From: Bacteroidetes bacterium 46-16
GTDB taxonomy: Bacteria > Bacteroidota > Bacteroidia > Chitinophagales > Chitinophagaceae
Assembly (NCBI GenBank): GCA_001897835.1
Contig: MKUN01000033.1
Location: 1-64,000, forward strand
DNA: 64,000 nucleotides
Reading direction: 5' to 3'
The notes beneath the pieces were generated by a model. That model did not search any database. It worked only from the letters and a program-made list of their open reading frames with translations, and was not told the DNA's origin. This document shows, piece by piece, positions 8,088-17,632 of this stretch. Each line of letters starts with the position of its first letter. The stretch's first letter is position 1. A program made the translations under genes and the position numbers.

Positions 8088-10139
8088 ATGAACAAGGCGT
8101 TCAACGTACTCATGGCTGCTGCAATATGCTTCGCAGCCTGTAACAACCCGCAAAAAGAAACTCCGCAAACAGAGAGCGCTCCCAAAAGCGATATACTGGT
8201 TGATGATATAGACAGCACCGTGAACCCTGCTGACGACTTCTTCGACTATGCCAATGGCGGCTGGATAAAAAAGAATCCCATACCAGGCGATGAAACAAGC
8301 TGGGGTATAGCCAAGCTGGTGCAGGAAGAGCTGTACAGCCGCCTGAAGCACATCAATGAAGATGCGCTGGCGAAAAATGAAAAAAGCGGTACCAGCCAGC
8401 AGATCGCCGACTTCTGGTACAGCGGCATGGATACAACATCCATAGAGCAGAAGGGCCTTGAGCCGCTTGCAGGGGAACTGAGCAAAATAAATGCCCTGCA
8501 AACACCGAAGGATATAATGGCTTATACAGCCCATATGCACACCTATGGTGTAGGGGTGTTCTTTGGTGAGGGCGTAGGGCAAGACCTGAAGGCCAGCGAC
8601 GTGAATGCTTATTATATGTCGCAGGGGGGCTTGGGTATGCCCAACAGGGATTATTATTTCAATACTGATGCACGTACCACCAAAGTGCGCCAGGCATATC
8701 CCGGCTATGTGGCCACTATCTTCAGGCTGATGGGTGCCGACAGCAACCTCGCCAATAAAAAAGCGGCGGCTGTAATGGCGCTGGAAACGAAACTTGCAAG
8801 ATCATCGCGCAAACTTGAAGACCTGCGCGACCCCTATAAGAACTACCACAAAATGGCCATCAGCAGCCTCAATAAAATTTCATCGCACATTGACTGGCCG
8901 CAGACCCTGCAGCAGATAGGCGTGCAGCATGTGGACAGCGTGATCGTTGGCCAGCCCGAATTTTACCATACACTCGATGAAGTGATAGCGAAGGAAAATA
9001 TAGCTACGCTGAGGGACTATATGGCCTTTCATCTCGTCTCCGACTTTTCCGCTTACTTAAGCAAACCATTTGTTGATGCACACTTTGATTTTTACAGCAA
9101 GACCCTGCGGGGTGCTGAGCAGCAACGCCCCCGCTGGAAGCGTGTACTGGATAGTGAAGAAGGTGCTATAGGCGAAGCGCTGGGCCAGCTCTTCGCCAAA
9201 GAGTATTTCAATGAAATGGCCAAGAAACGTTATGAGCTTATTGTAGAGAACGTACGCACTGCTTATAAGAACAGGATGGAAAAGCTGGACTGGATGAGCG
9301 ACAGCACCAAACAAAAGGCCCTGCACAAGCTGGCCACCATCCACAAAAAGGTAGGCTACCCGGATAAATGGAAAGATTTCTCGGCCCTGAAAATAGACCG
9401 TGGTCCCTATGCGCTCAATATGATGCGCGCTAATGAATGGTGGAACAACTATTCGCTCAATAAACTGGGTAAGCCAGTGGACCGCGAGGAATGGGACATG
9501 ACCCCACAAACATATAACGCCTATTACAACCCATCGAACAACGAGATCGTATTACCTGCAGGCATCTTCACCGTACCCGGCTACAGGGACGAAGAGCTGG
9601 ATGATGCACTGGTATATGGTTATGCTGCTGCATCGACAGTAGGCCACGAGATAACACATGGCTTTGATGATGAAGGCCGCCAGTATGACGAGAATGGCAA
9701 CCTGCGCAACTGGTGGAGCAAAGAGGACGAAGAACAGTTCAATAAACGTGCAGCGGTATTGGTAAAACAGTTCAATGCATTCACGCCTGTCGACTCACTG
9801 CACATAAACGGTAAAGCTACCCTGGGCGAGAACCTCGCCGACCTGGGCGGCATACTCATAGGCCTCGACGCATTCAAGATGACCGAAACGTATAAAAAAG
9901 GGGAAAAAATCAGCGGCTTTACACCTGTGCAGCGTTTCTTCCTCGGTTATTCCCTGGGCTGGCTCTATTCGCAGCGTAAAGCAGAACTGGCAACCCGTCT
10001 GCTCACCGATGTGCACTCACCGGCCAAATATCGTGTGAATGGACCCTTCCCGAATGTACCTGAGTTTTATGAAGCATTTCATGTAACACCGGCCAACAAA
10101 ATGTATATCGCCGATAGCGCCCGTGTAAAATTGTGGTAA
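8088..10139 (+). CDS. M13 family metallopeptidase (neprilysin/PepO-like lipoprotein)
   Basis: This 683-residue zinc endopeptidase has a lipoprotein signal ending in FAAC (C18), so it is probably anchored to a periplasm- or surface-facing membrane. The M13 N-terminal domain spans about residues 45-430 and the catalytic domain about 485-680. The zinc site is HEITH (520-524) with the third ligand E581 in ENLADLGG, and NAYY and VNGP substrate-site motifs are present. Length and motifs are typical of functional family members. It stands as a single plus-strand gene and ends opposite ispH. A plus-strand terminator about 100 nt upstream could act as an attenuator. Confidence 0.95.
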   Translation: MNKAFNVLMAAAICFAACNNPQKETPQTESAPKSDILVDDIDSTVNPADDFFDYANGGWIKKNPIPGDETSWGIAKLVQEELYSRLKHINEDALAKNEKSGTSQQIADFWYSGMDTTSIEQKGLEPLAGELSKINALQTPKDIMAYTAHMHTYGVGVFFGEGVGQDLKASDVNAYYMSQGGLGMPNRDYYFNTDARTTKVRQAYPGYVATIFRLMGADSNLANKKAAAVMALETKLARSSRKLEDLRDPYKNYHKMAISSLNKISSHIDWPQTLQQIGVQHVDSVIVGQPEFYHTLDEVIAKENIATLRDYMAFHLVSDFSAYLSKPFVDAHFDFYSKTLRGAEQQRPRWKRVLDSEEGAIGEALGQLFAKEYFNEMAKKRYELIVENVRTAYKNRMEKLDWMSDSTKQKALHKLATIHKKVGYPDKWKDFSALKIDRGPYALNMMRANEWWNNYSLNKLGKPVDREEWDMTPQTYNAYYNPSNNEIVLPAGIFTVPGYRDEELDDALVYGYAAASTVGHEITHGFDDEGRQYDENGNLRNWWSKEDEEQFNKRAAVLVKQFNAFTPVDSLHINGKATLGENLADLGGILIGLDAFKMTETYKKGEKISGFTPVQRFFLGYSLGWLYSQRKAELATRLLTDVHSPAKYRVNGPFPNVPEFYEAFHVTPANKMYIADSARVKLW

Positions 10140-10149
10140 AATATTTGTT

Positions 10150-10183
10150 GCTTAAGCCGAAGCTTCCCAGCTTTGGCTTAAGC
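10150..10183. terminator. Inverted repeat between convergent genes
   Basis: Two 15-bp arms (GCTTAAGCCGAAGCT and AGCTTTGGCTTAAGC) with one mismatch surround a TCCC loop. It begins 10 nt after the peptidase stop and covers the last codons and stop of ispH. The T-runs are short, so termination may be weak in either direction. Confidence 0.5.
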
Positions 10184-11384
10184 TTTCCAAAGCCTCCTCA
10201 TTACCGGTTATACCGGCAAGCCTGCCGATAACACGTTCCACCAAAGCATCGGGGCAGGAAGCCCCTGAGGTTATCATCACCTTTAGCGGACGGGTAGCAG
10301 GCAGGTAATGATCACTTTCCTGCTCTGTATGTGTATGCAGGTCGAAGTGCCTGATAGTGGATGCCGACATGAGGCAGTCCTCATCTTTGATAAAGTAAGT
10401 AGGCAATTTCTGTTCGCATAGTTCCACCAGGTGCGATGTGTTGGAGCTGTTGTAGCCGCCTATCACCAGGGCCAGGTCGGCATCGGCCTCAAGCATACCC
10501 TGCACGGCCCCCTGGTTGTCATTGGTAGCATAGCAAAGCGTATCGCGCGTATCGGCAAAACGGGATGAAACATCATCCTGTAGCCCATACTGCCTCCTGA
10601 CCACCTCTTTCAGGTAATCGGCGATCGCCTGTGTTTCGCTGGCCAGCATCGTGGTCTGGTTCACCACACCAATACGCTGCAGGTCTTTTGCCACATCGAA
10701 GCCTTCGGAATACTGGTCCTTAAAATCGGTATAGAACTGCTCTGCAGCTAATTCCCCTTTTATATAGCGGGCAAGGTGCTGCGCCTGTTCCATATCTTTT
10801 ACCACTACGGTAGGCGTATTGGCCTTACTGTGTGAGAATGTGGCCCTTGTTTCTTCGTGCCGGGGCTTGCCATGTACTACTATTGTATAACCGTCCTTGC
10901 CTATCTTTTCAGCGCGGTTCCAAACCTTCTCTACAAAGGGGCATGTGGTCTCGTAGCGTGTCGGTTCTATGCCTTTCTCACGAAGCAGTTGTTCCAGTTC
11001 CAGCGTGGTGCCGAATGCCGGGATGATCACAATATCATTGCTATCCAGTTCATCCCAGCCCATCAGCATTTTACCGCCTGTATCCATAATGAAATGCACC
11101 CCCAGCGCCTGCAGATCGGCATTCACCCCGGGGTTATGTATCATTTCGCTAAGCAGGTACACGCGCTTACCCGGGTTTTCAGCTACAGCACGGAATGCGA
11201 TCTCTATGGCATTCTCCACACCATAACAAAAACCAAAATGCCGGGCAAGGATCACCTGCAATGAACCGAGCTGCAATACAGTTGGCGTAAAATCCTTCTT
11301 CATCTTATCCGCAGCCTTACGTTTTTGCTTTATAGCAGCTATTAAAGGGCTGCGGTAATGAACAGGAACATCGAACGACTTCAT
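10152..11384 (-). CDS. ispH: 4-hydroxy-3-methylbut-2-enyl diphosphate reductase
   Basis: This 410-residue iron-sulphur enzyme catalyses the last step of the methylerythritol phosphate pathway, giving IPP and DMAPP. The three cluster cysteines are C53 (GFCYGVENA), C148 (TTCPF) and C377 (GASCPD), and the substrate-site region HGKPRHEET is present. It carries about 45 residues before the usual IspH start. This is the long form seen in Bacteroidota, whose members begin much like MKSFDVP here, so I chose the ATG at 11384 rather than 11405. Its -7 box is only a few nt upstream. The C-terminal codons lie in an inverted repeat. Confidence 0.95.
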   Translation of the reverse strand: MKSFDVPVHYRSPLIAAIKQKRKAADKMKKDFTPTVLQLGSLQVILARHFGFCYGVENAIEIAFRAVAENPGKRVYLLSEMIHNPGVNADLQALGVHFIMDTGGKMLMGWDELDSNDIVIIPAFGTTLELEQLLREKGIEPTRYETTCPFVEKVWNRAEKIGKDGYTIVVHGKPRHEETRATFSHSKANTPTVVVKDMEQAQHLARYIKGELAAEQFYTDFKDQYSEGFDVAKDLQRIGVVNQTTMLASETQAIADYLKEVVRRQYGLQDDVSSRFADTRDTLCYATNDNQGAVQGMLEADADLALVIGGYNSSNTSHLVELCEQKLPTYFIKDEDCLMSASTIRHFDLHTHTEQESDHYLPATRPLKVMITSGASCPDALVERVIGRLAGITGNEEALESLSQSWEASA

Positions 11385-11394
11385 AAATACGCTG

Positions 11395-11402
11395 CAAAGG
11401 TA
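11395..11402 (-). promoter_or_regulatory. -7 box of ispH promoter
   Basis: On the minus strand TACCTTTG matches the Bacteroidota -7 element. The best -33 candidate (CTG, 23 nt upstream) is poor. Transcription would start near 11391, about 7 nt before the ispH start codon, so the leader would be very short. Confidence 0.5.
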
Positions 11403-11499
11403 CAACTAAGGAGAGAATTACTTTTCAGCCTGCCGTGCAGAAAGGTTAATAAATATAAAAAAGGTAACTTACGGGTATTGTACACTAAAATATTACCTT

Positions 11500-12945
11500 A
11501 TGAGAATACTCTTTACAATTCTTTTTCTTTCATTCAACATAAGCACATTCGCACAGATCACCTGGTCGGCACCTGTAGCAGTGGCCACGAATACTTATAG
11601 CAACCTGCACCCTCGTATTACGCTGGATGGTAATGGCGACCCACTGGTATTATGGGGCAATTCCGGTGCTAAAAAGACCTACTTATCCCGCTGGACAGGA
11701 GCTGCATTCAGCACCCCGGCCACAATAAATCCCGCTTCAATACCCGTGTTCGCCGCATCATGGGCCGGGCCGGATATTGCGTCGCACGGCGATACAGTAT
11801 ATGTGGTGTTCAAGCAAACACCTGAAGACACCAATCATATATATATAGTGCGCTCGACCGACGGGGGACAAAACTTTGCCGCCCCTGTGCGTGTGGATAG
11901 TTTCGTGCTTGATAGCGCTACCCGCTTCCCAACCGTTACGACCGATGTGTCAGGCAACCCTATAGTGGCATTCATGAAATTTGACAACACCTTCATGAAC
12001 GCCAAATGGGCGGTGGCAAAATCAACAGACATGGGCAATAGTTTCAGCCCCGATGTAAGGGTAAGTAATTTTGCCGGTGGCGATGTATGCGATTGCTGCC
12101 CCGGCCATATCCTCAGCTCAGGCAACAACACTATTGTCACCTACAGGAATAACCTCTCCAATATCAGGACCATATGGTCGTCTTTCTCTACAGACAATGC
12201 AGCAACATTCAATAATGCTATCGAGACCGATACCACTAACTGGATGGTGATGGCATGCCCTTCGAGTGGCCCTGATGCAATATTGCTGAACGACAGCATA
12301 TACACCGTATATATGAGCGGGGCAAGCGGCAGCTCAAGAGTGTATCTCAATAAAAGCGTAGCCAGCACACAGCAGGCCATTGCCTGCATGCCGCTTACCG
12401 GAAATTTTGCTGGCCTATCGGCTCAAAACTACCCAAGGATAGCCCATGCGGGCACTGCAGCAGCAATAGCCTGGAAAGAGAATGCCAATACTACAACAAG
12501 GATATGCCTGAAATTTTCCGACTCCATCACAGGGGGTTTCTCCTCCGCCTACGATACCATTGCATCAGGCTCCGTTGAGAATGCAGATGTGGCTATGAGC
12601 GAAGGTGTGGTACATATAGTATGGGAGGATGACAATTCAGGTAAAGTGATGTACAGGAAAGGCACTTATCCACTACCCGTATCAGTACAAAATATTGCCG
12701 CAAATACAAAACCAATAAAGGTATTCCCCAATCCTGCACACAGCTATTTCTCATGCAGTAACGACATAGGCGCTGTTACAGCATGCACCCTCATTGATAA
12801 CGGGGCTAAGAAAACCGAAGTAACTCCCGTTTTTACCAATGGGGGCTGGAGGATATCCTTAGCAGGTATAGCACAAGGTATCTATACGGTGATCTTACAA
12901 AACCGCGAAGGTCAAAAATATTCATCAAAGCTGCTGGTAGAATAA
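11500..12945 (+). CDS. Secreted sialidase-like repeat protein with T9SS sorting domain
   Basis: This 481-residue protein has a signal peptide (about residues 1-19, ending STFAQ). It then carries several BNR/sialidase-type repeats (S-T-D-G-G-Q-N-F near 130, S-T-D-M-G-N-S-F near 180, S-T-D-N-A-A-T-F near 230), which suggest a beta-propeller. The C-terminal 80 residues (from VFPNPAHS to SSKLLVE) form a type A T9SS sorting domain. It is probably exported across the outer membrane and attached or released there. Repeats alone do not prove sialidase activity, and I see no clear catalytic FRIP motif. It converges on a second T9SS cargo gene with a shared terminator. Confidence 0.85.
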   Translation: MRILFTILFLSFNISTFAQITWSAPVAVATNTYSNLHPRITLDGNGDPLVLWGNSGAKKTYLSRWTGAAFSTPATINPASIPVFAASWAGPDIASHGDTVYVVFKQTPEDTNHIYIVRSTDGGQNFAAPVRVDSFVLDSATRFPTVTTDVSGNPIVAFMKFDNTFMNAKWAVAKSTDMGNSFSPDVRVSNFAGGDVCDCCPGHILSSGNNTIVTYRNNLSNIRTIWSSFSTDNAATFNNAIETDTTNWMVMACPSSGPDAILLNDSIYTVYMSGASGSSRVYLNKSVASTQQAIACMPLTGNFAGLSAQNYPRIAHAGTAAAIAWKENANTTTRICLKFSDSITGGFSSAYDTIASGSVENADVAMSEGVVHIVWEDDNSGKVMYRKGTYPLPVSVQNIAANTKPIKVFPNPAHSYFSCSNDIGAVTACTLIDNGAKKTEVTPVFTNGGWRISLAGIAQGIYTVILQNREGQKYSSKLLVE

Positions 12946-12950
12946 GCAAT

Positions 12951-12982
12951 AAATAAAGCCCCGCAAAAGCGGGGCTTTATTT
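12951..12982. terminator. Strong bidirectional terminator
   Basis: AAATAAAGCCCCGC and GCGGGGCTTTATTT pair perfectly over 14 bp around an AAAA loop. The stem reaches into the stop codon of the gene at 12981-13808, so both convergent T9SS cargo genes share it. Confidence 0.9.
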
Positions 12983-13808
12983 ATTGAAGTAATATTTTTC
13001 GGACCAGCCTGTCCCTGCCGTTTGACAAGGTGAAATAATAAAGCCCCCGCCGCAAATGGGTCGCATCGTACTGAAACGAGACCTTGCCGGCAGACGGAAG
13101 GTTGTACTCTTTTTCATCAACCTCCTGCCCCAACATATTCATGATCTTTAACACAGCAGTACCGCTAACTGCTGCTGAAAAATCAAAGTTAACTATCGCA
13201 CTGGCGGGATTGGGATAAACGGATAGCCCTCCTGTTGTCGTTACATGGGCAACACCCGTTGCTGAACACAGATTACTGGCCGCGTATTCCCATGTGCTCA
13301 CATGCGGACTAAGTATTTTAAGAAATGTATCCTGGTATACCCTCCTGTCGGGGCATATCATGTAAAAAGTGGGATAATATGATATAGCATAGCCATTCCT
13401 GAAGCTGCTGAGTGCCGCACCCTGTGGCGGGTCGATAATGGTATAGGCCGCACCCTGCACCCAATCGCCCTGGGTATTGGTGCCCGATCCGTGCAAGTCC
13501 GCAGAGTCGGTACCTGCATCTGCCTCTATCAATATTATTTTCCAATCTCCCCCGGCAGGCTGGTCATGCAGCTGGTATATGCTATCAAGCGTACCGCTGT
13601 TATGATAATCCCAGCAAGGCACACACCAGGTGGCAGATATATCCAGCACTACATACCTACCCTGGTCGAGGTAGCTATACAGGTTTTGGGGGTTGCCATT
13701 GATATCTGTAAATGTAAAATCGGGCGCTATGGAGCCATCTGCAAGCTGCGCAGGGGCCTTCCACGCACAGGACAAGAAGCAAAACAATATGCAGCACAAG
13801 TATTTCAT
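12981..13808 (-). CDS. Thioredoxin-fold secreted protein with T9SS sorting domain
   Basis: This 275-residue protein has a signal peptide (about residues 1-21, ending APAQ) and a TlpA/AhpC-type thioredoxin domain with a CxxC site (ATWCVPCWDYH, near residue 62). Its C-terminal type A sorting domain starts VYPNPAS and ends RKILLQ. Family knowledge suggests a thiol-disulphide role outside the outer membrane or on its surface. The active site keeps both cysteines. The long insert after CxxC (Asp-, Ser- and Gly-rich) is unlike classic TlpA. Its minus-strand upstream neighbour is the RND adaptor gene, 35 nt away, so the two could be co-transcribed. Confidence 0.87.
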   Translation of the reverse strand: MKYLCCILFCFLSCAWKAPAQLADGSIAPDFTFTDINGNPQNLYSYLDQGRYVVLDISATWCVPCWDYHNSGTLDSIYQLHDQPAGGDWKIILIEADAGTDSADLHGSGTNTQGDWVQGAAYTIIDPPQGAALSSFRNGYAISYYPTFYMICPDRRVYQDTFLKILSPHVSTWEYAASNLCSATGVAHVTTTGGLSVYPNPASAIVNFDFSAAVSGTAVLKIMNMLGQEVDEKEYNLPSAGKVSFQYDATHLRRGLYYFTLSNGRDRLVRKILLQ

Positions 13809-13843
13809 AAAGCCTTATAAAATTAAGGCAATTCCGCAAAACA

Positions 13844-14890
13844 TCAGCCCTTCACCTTACTTACTTTTACATCCATATCCTGTTTCACCTGCATAATACC
13901 TGTAGTAATAATAGTATCTCCCTGTTGAAGACCTTGCAATATCTGTACCTTATCATTGGTACGTGTACCGGTGATCACGGTTACCAGGTTGGCCTTCCCA
14001 TTCCTGACGAGGGCCACTTTTTTATCACGGGTGGTGGGTATAACTGCCTGCGAAGGAATGAGTATGGCATTGTTAGTCACATCGAAGGGGATCATTACAT
14101 GGGCAAAAGAGCCGGGCAACAACTTAACATCCGGGTTAGGCACTATGGCCCGCACCCTGATGGTTCTTGTAGCGGCATTTGCAGAAGGATCTACCGCTGC
14201 AATAGTACCTTTTAAAGTATCCAGGCTGCCTGACACGGAAAACATGACTTCTTTACCATTATAAACAGCACTCTTATACTGATCGGGCACATTAAAATCC
14301 ATTTTCAGGGGATGTGTTTGCTGTAATGTGGCTACCACTGTAGACGGGGAAACGATGGCCCCCATACTCACATTCCTGATACCTATGGTACCATCGAAGG
14401 GGGCGAGTATCGTATATTTCCTGAGTTGTGCTTCCTCATAAGCTATGTCGGCATCTATCGACTGTATCTGTGTAGTGGTGCTTTCATAGTCCTGCTTGCT
14501 GATACCGCCGATGCGCAACAACTCTTCCTGCCGCTGTTGTATCTTCACCTGTAGTTCGCGCTGGGCTTTTGACTTCTGCACCTGCGCCCTTATATCGGCA
14601 TCATACAGCTGCAATAGTCTTTGTCCTTTTGATACATGCGCACCTTCTTTAAAATTGATACTTGTTATACGGCCCGATACTTCAGGATGTATCTCCACCT
14701 CTTCATTGGCTATCAGGGAGCCACTAGCTACATATTCATCACGAAAAGGTTGTGGTATAACTACATATCCCTCAGCTACCAGGCTTTTGGGTCCCTGTTT
14801 TTTTGCCGATGCGTCACTTTTATCATCTTTACAACCGGTAGCAATAATGGCGGTAAGGCTTATAAAAAAAATATGGCGGTATAAGTTCAT
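13844..14890 (-). CDS. RND efflux periplasmic adaptor subunit (HlyD/AcrA-like lipoprotein)
   Basis: This 348-residue membrane fusion protein has a lipoprotein signal ending ATGC (C20). A lipoyl/barrel-sandwich half (VEIHPEVSGRI, near residue 65), an alpha hairpin (about 105-155, Q/E/K-rich), a second half-lipoyl motif (LAPFDGTIG) and a beta-barrel domain follow. Such adaptors link an inner-membrane RND pump to a TolC-like channel. No pump or channel gene lies beside it: downstream is a T9SS thioredoxin protein and upstream a divergent DUF3810 gene. The partners must therefore be encoded elsewhere, or the adaptor is a leftover of a broken operon. A -7 box at 14938-14945 fits as its promoter. 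Confidence 0.9.
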   Translation of the reverse strand: MNLYRHIFFISLTAIIATGCKDDKSDASAKKQGPKSLVAEGYVVIPQPFRDEYVASGSLIANEEVEIHPEVSGRITSINFKEGAHVSKGQRLLQLYDADIRAQVQKSKAQRELQVKIQQRQEELLRIGGISKQDYESTTTQIQSIDADIAYEEAQLRKYTILAPFDGTIGIRNVSMGAIVSPSTVVATLQQTHPLKMDFNVPDQYKSAVYNGKEVMFSVSGSLDTLKGTIAAVDPSANAATRTIRVRAIVPNPDVKLLPGSFAHVMIPFDVTNNAILIPSQAVIPTTRDKKVALVRNGKANLVTVITGTRTNDKVQILQGLQQGDTIITTGIMQVKQDMDVKVSKVKG

Positions 14891-14937
14891 TATGTGTTTT
14901 TAATAAATAAATTACAAACGCATTGCTCAAAAGCCAA

Positions 14938-14945
14938 CAAATGTA
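14938..14945 (-). promoter_or_regulatory. -7 box upstream of the RND adaptor gene
   Basis: The minus strand reads TACATTTG, a perfect -7 element, with no clear -33 TTG at the right distance. Transcription would start near 14934, giving a leader of about 44 nt. The box lies inside the short divergent gap to the DUF3810 gene. Confidence 0.4.
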
Positions 14946-14966
14946 CTAAGATAAAGGAATGGAAAC

Positions 14967-16067
14967 ATGATGATGACGAACGGGCCTTATAAAAAAAGGT
15001 TAATTATCTTATCGGTCACCATTATAGCTGCCGCGGTCATACCATACATTTTTTCTGTGTCGTCAGCCGGCATAGCGGCTTATAGCACATATATATTCCG
15101 TCCAGTACAGCACTTACGCAATAAAGTGTTTAGTTATATACCTTTTAGTGCAGGTGATGTACTTTATCTTTTGCTTGGGGTCTCATTACTTGCGCTTATA
15201 GCAAAATGGATATTTATTATAATTCGCATTGCCCGCTACAAAGAAGATCTGATCACATCGCTCATCCGCAGCCTGTTGGCAGCCGCACTTATTTACCTTT
15301 TGTTCTTCATTGGCTGGGGAGGCAATTATAACCAGCCCCCCCTCAGCGATTCATGGCAACTGGAAGATACCAGCTTACTGAATAATGCTAAGCTCTATGC
15401 TTTCGACAGTAGCCTCGTTGACCGGCTTAACCAGTATGCACCCGCGTATCATCCCCTGCATTTTGGGGAAGCAGGCCGGCGCGCGGCAACCTACTACCGG
15501 GAATACAGTGACCTGCACCCGGCACTCAGCGGGCTTAAGGTAAAACCTGCTTTATACGGCAACCTGCTGGAGTATATGGGGGTGCAAGGCTATTACAATC
15601 CTTTTACCGGGGAGGCACAGGTGAACAGTAACTTACCCGCATTTGTACTGCCCTTTGTGATATGTCATGAACTGGCCCACCAGGCAGGCATAGCTGCCGA
15701 AGATGACGCTAACCTGCTGGCATATGCCATCGGTACACGAACTGAAGACAGCACATTCAGGTATTCCTGCTATTTCAATTTGTGGCTCTATGCACATAGC
15801 AGGCTTAAAATGGAAGACACGAGCCTTGCGCGTGAACTGTATAAAAAACTCAACAAAACCAGCATTACCCATCTCGATACGCTCAGGGCTATCAACAGGC
15901 GCTACCGCAGCAAACTGAGCCGCTACAGCAACGATTGGTATGACAGCTACCTGCGCTTTCATCATGTAAAAGATGGAATAAAAAGCTACGATGATGTGGT
16001 GCAAAGTGCTTACGCCTGGGAGCAGCTTTACCGGAACAAGCACGATCTGCCCGTGCATATACCCTAG
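14967..16067 (+). CDS. DUF3810 family membrane protein with HExxH motif
   Basis: This 366-residue protein has three N-terminal membrane helices (about residues 10-32, 54-77 and 97-117) and a large soluble C-terminal domain containing HELAH (234-238), a zinc-metallopeptidase signature. The family is conserved in Bacteroidota and Firmicutes and is not characterised biochemically, as far as I know. Proteolytic activity is inferred from the motif alone. The start at 14967 is the first of two neighbouring ATG codons. It diverges from the RND adaptor gene, and its stop codon overlaps the stop of the acyl-CoA mutase gene on the other strand. Confidence 0.9.
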   Translation: MMMTNGPYKKRLIILSVTIIAAAVIPYIFSVSSAGIAAYSTYIFRPVQHLRNKVFSYIPFSAGDVLYLLLGVSLLALIAKWIFIIIRIARYKEDLITSLIRSLLAAALIYLLFFIGWGGNYNQPPLSDSWQLEDTSLLNNAKLYAFDSSLVDRLNQYAPAYHPLHFGEAGRRAATYYREYSDLHPALSGLKVKPALYGNLLEYMGVQGYYNPFTGEAQVNSNLPAFVLPFVICHELAHQAGIAAEDDANLLAYAIGTRTEDSTFRYSCYFNLWLYAHSRLKMEDTSLARELYKKLNKTSITHLDTLRAINRRYRSKLSRYSNDWYDSYLRFHHVKDGIKSYDDVVQSAYAWEQLYRNKHDLPVHIP

Positions 16068-17617
16068 CCCCTGTACTCACCCCACAGGCCACGCAGCACA
16101 TCAGCTATTTCACCCAGTGTGCAAAGGTTTTCTACAGCATCAATCACAGCAGGCATGAGGTTTTCAGTGGTCTCTGCCTTTTCCCTGATCGTGTCAAGAC
16201 ATGCCATTGCTTTTGCATTATCCCTTTTCTCACGCAAGGCCTTTAATTTTTCAGATTGCAGCTGGCGGATAGAATCATCTATCTTTAGTACCGGGGTATC
16301 GCTTACATCCTTCGACTCGAATTTATTTACGCCGACTATTACTTTTTCGCCGCTTTCTATGTCCTTATTATACGCATATGATGAGCGTGCTATCTCTTCC
16401 TGTATAAAGCCCTGCTCTATGGCCTTTACCGCTCCGCCCATCACATCTATCTTTTCTATCAGCTTCCAGGCAGCAGCTTCCACTTCATTGGTAAGCGTCT
16501 CCACGTAGAAGGAGCCTGCCAGTGGGTCGACTGTATTCGTAGCGCCGCTTTCATAAGCTATGATCTGCTGGCTGCGCAAGGCAATAGTAGCCGCCTCTTC
16601 TGTAGGTAGCGACAAGGCCTCATCATAGCCATTGGTATGCAAAGATTGTGTGCCGCCCAGCACAGCGCTCAGTGCCTGCAGGGTCACGCGTACTATATTA
16701 TTCTTTGGTTGCTGGGCCGTGAGTGTACTGCCCCCTGTCTGCGTGTGGAAACGCAGCATCTGCGCTTTAGGGTCGGTAGCGCCCAGCGAACTTGTGATCT
16801 GCGCCCACATACGGCGCGCAGCGCGGAATTTGGCTACCTCTTCGAACAGGTCGTTATGTGCATTAAAAAAGAAGGAAAGGCGCGGTGCAAATACATTTAT
16901 ATCCAGGCCTTTCCGGATGGCCGCTTGTAAATAGGCCTTCCCGTTAGCCAGGGTAAATGCCAGTTCCTGCACTGCATCAGATCCGGCCTCGCGGATATGG
17001 TAGCCCGATATGGATATCGTATTCCATTTAGGCACCTCTTTACTGCAATATTCAAATATATCCGTTATCAGCCGCATCGAGGGGCCGGGGGGGTATATAT
17101 ATGTACCCCGTGCAGCATATTCTTTTAAAATATCGTTTTGTATCGTACCGGATATTTTTTTGATATCCGCACCCTGCTTTTTGGCAAGGGCAATATATAA
17201 GGACAGCAGGATGAAGGCCGTGGCATTAATGGTCATAGAGGTGGATATATCCTGCAACTTTATGCCTTTGAAGAGCAGTTCCATGTCCTCCAGCGAATCG
17301 ATAGCCACCCCTACTTTGCCTACTTCACCCTCAGCCATGGCGTGGTCGGAATCGTAACCGATCTGGGTAGGCAGGTCGAAAGCCACCGACAGGCCCATAA
17401 CCCCCTGGCTCAGCAGGTAATGATATCTTTTGTTCGATTCCTCGGCCGTACTGAAGCCCGCATACTGGCGCATGGTCCAGAGGCGGTCGCGGTACATGGC
17501 GGCATGCACCCCCCGGGTAAAGGGGAATTCGCCCGGCTTTTCCGTCATGGGCACAGGCTCGCAGTACAATTGCTTTATTTCGATACCCGAATCCGTTATT
17601 ATCTTTTTATTATCCAC
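16064..17617 (-). CDS. Acyl-CoA mutase large subunit (methylmalonyl-CoA mutase family)
   Basis: This 517-residue TIM-barrel subunit of a coenzyme-B12 acyl-CoA mutase contains [16 protein letters not shown] (from residue 47), TIQNDILKE (near 158), SGYHIREAG (204-212) and [13 protein letters not shown]. It lacks the C-terminal cobalamin-binding domain with DxHxxG, so a separate small subunit must supply B12. The position equivalent to Tyr89 of methylmalonyl-CoA mutase is Y52, but the expected Arg207 equivalent is Q231, as in isobutyryl-CoA mutase by my alignment. Substrate is therefore uncertain. It lies 15 nt after a small membrane-protein gene, probably in one operon. Confidence 0.9.
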   Translation of the reverse strand: MDNKKIITDSGIEIKQLYCEPVPMTEKPGEFPFTRGVHAAMYRDRLWTMRQYAGFSTAEESNKRYHYLLSQGVMGLSVAFDLPTQIGYDSDHAMAEGEVGKVGVAIDSLEDMELLFKGIKLQDISTSMTINATAFILLSLYIALAKKQGADIKKISGTIQNDILKEYAARGTYIYPPGPSMRLITDIFEYCSKEVPKWNTISISGYHIREAGSDAVQELAFTLANGKAYLQAAIRKGLDINVFAPRLSFFFNAHNDLFEEVAKFRAARRMWAQITSSLGATDPKAQMLRFHTQTGGSTLTAQQPKNNIVRVTLQALSAVLGGTQSLHTNGYDEALSLPTEEAATIALRSQQIIAYESGATNTVDPLAGSFYVETLTNEVEAAAWKLIEKIDVMGGAVKAIEQGFIQEEIARSSYAYNKDIESGEKVIVGVNKFESKDVSDTPVLKIDDSIRQLQSEKLKALREKRDNAKAMACLDTIREKAETTENLMPAVIDAVENLCTLGEIADVLRGLWGEYRG

Positions 17618-17632
17618 TATTATTATGCTTTA

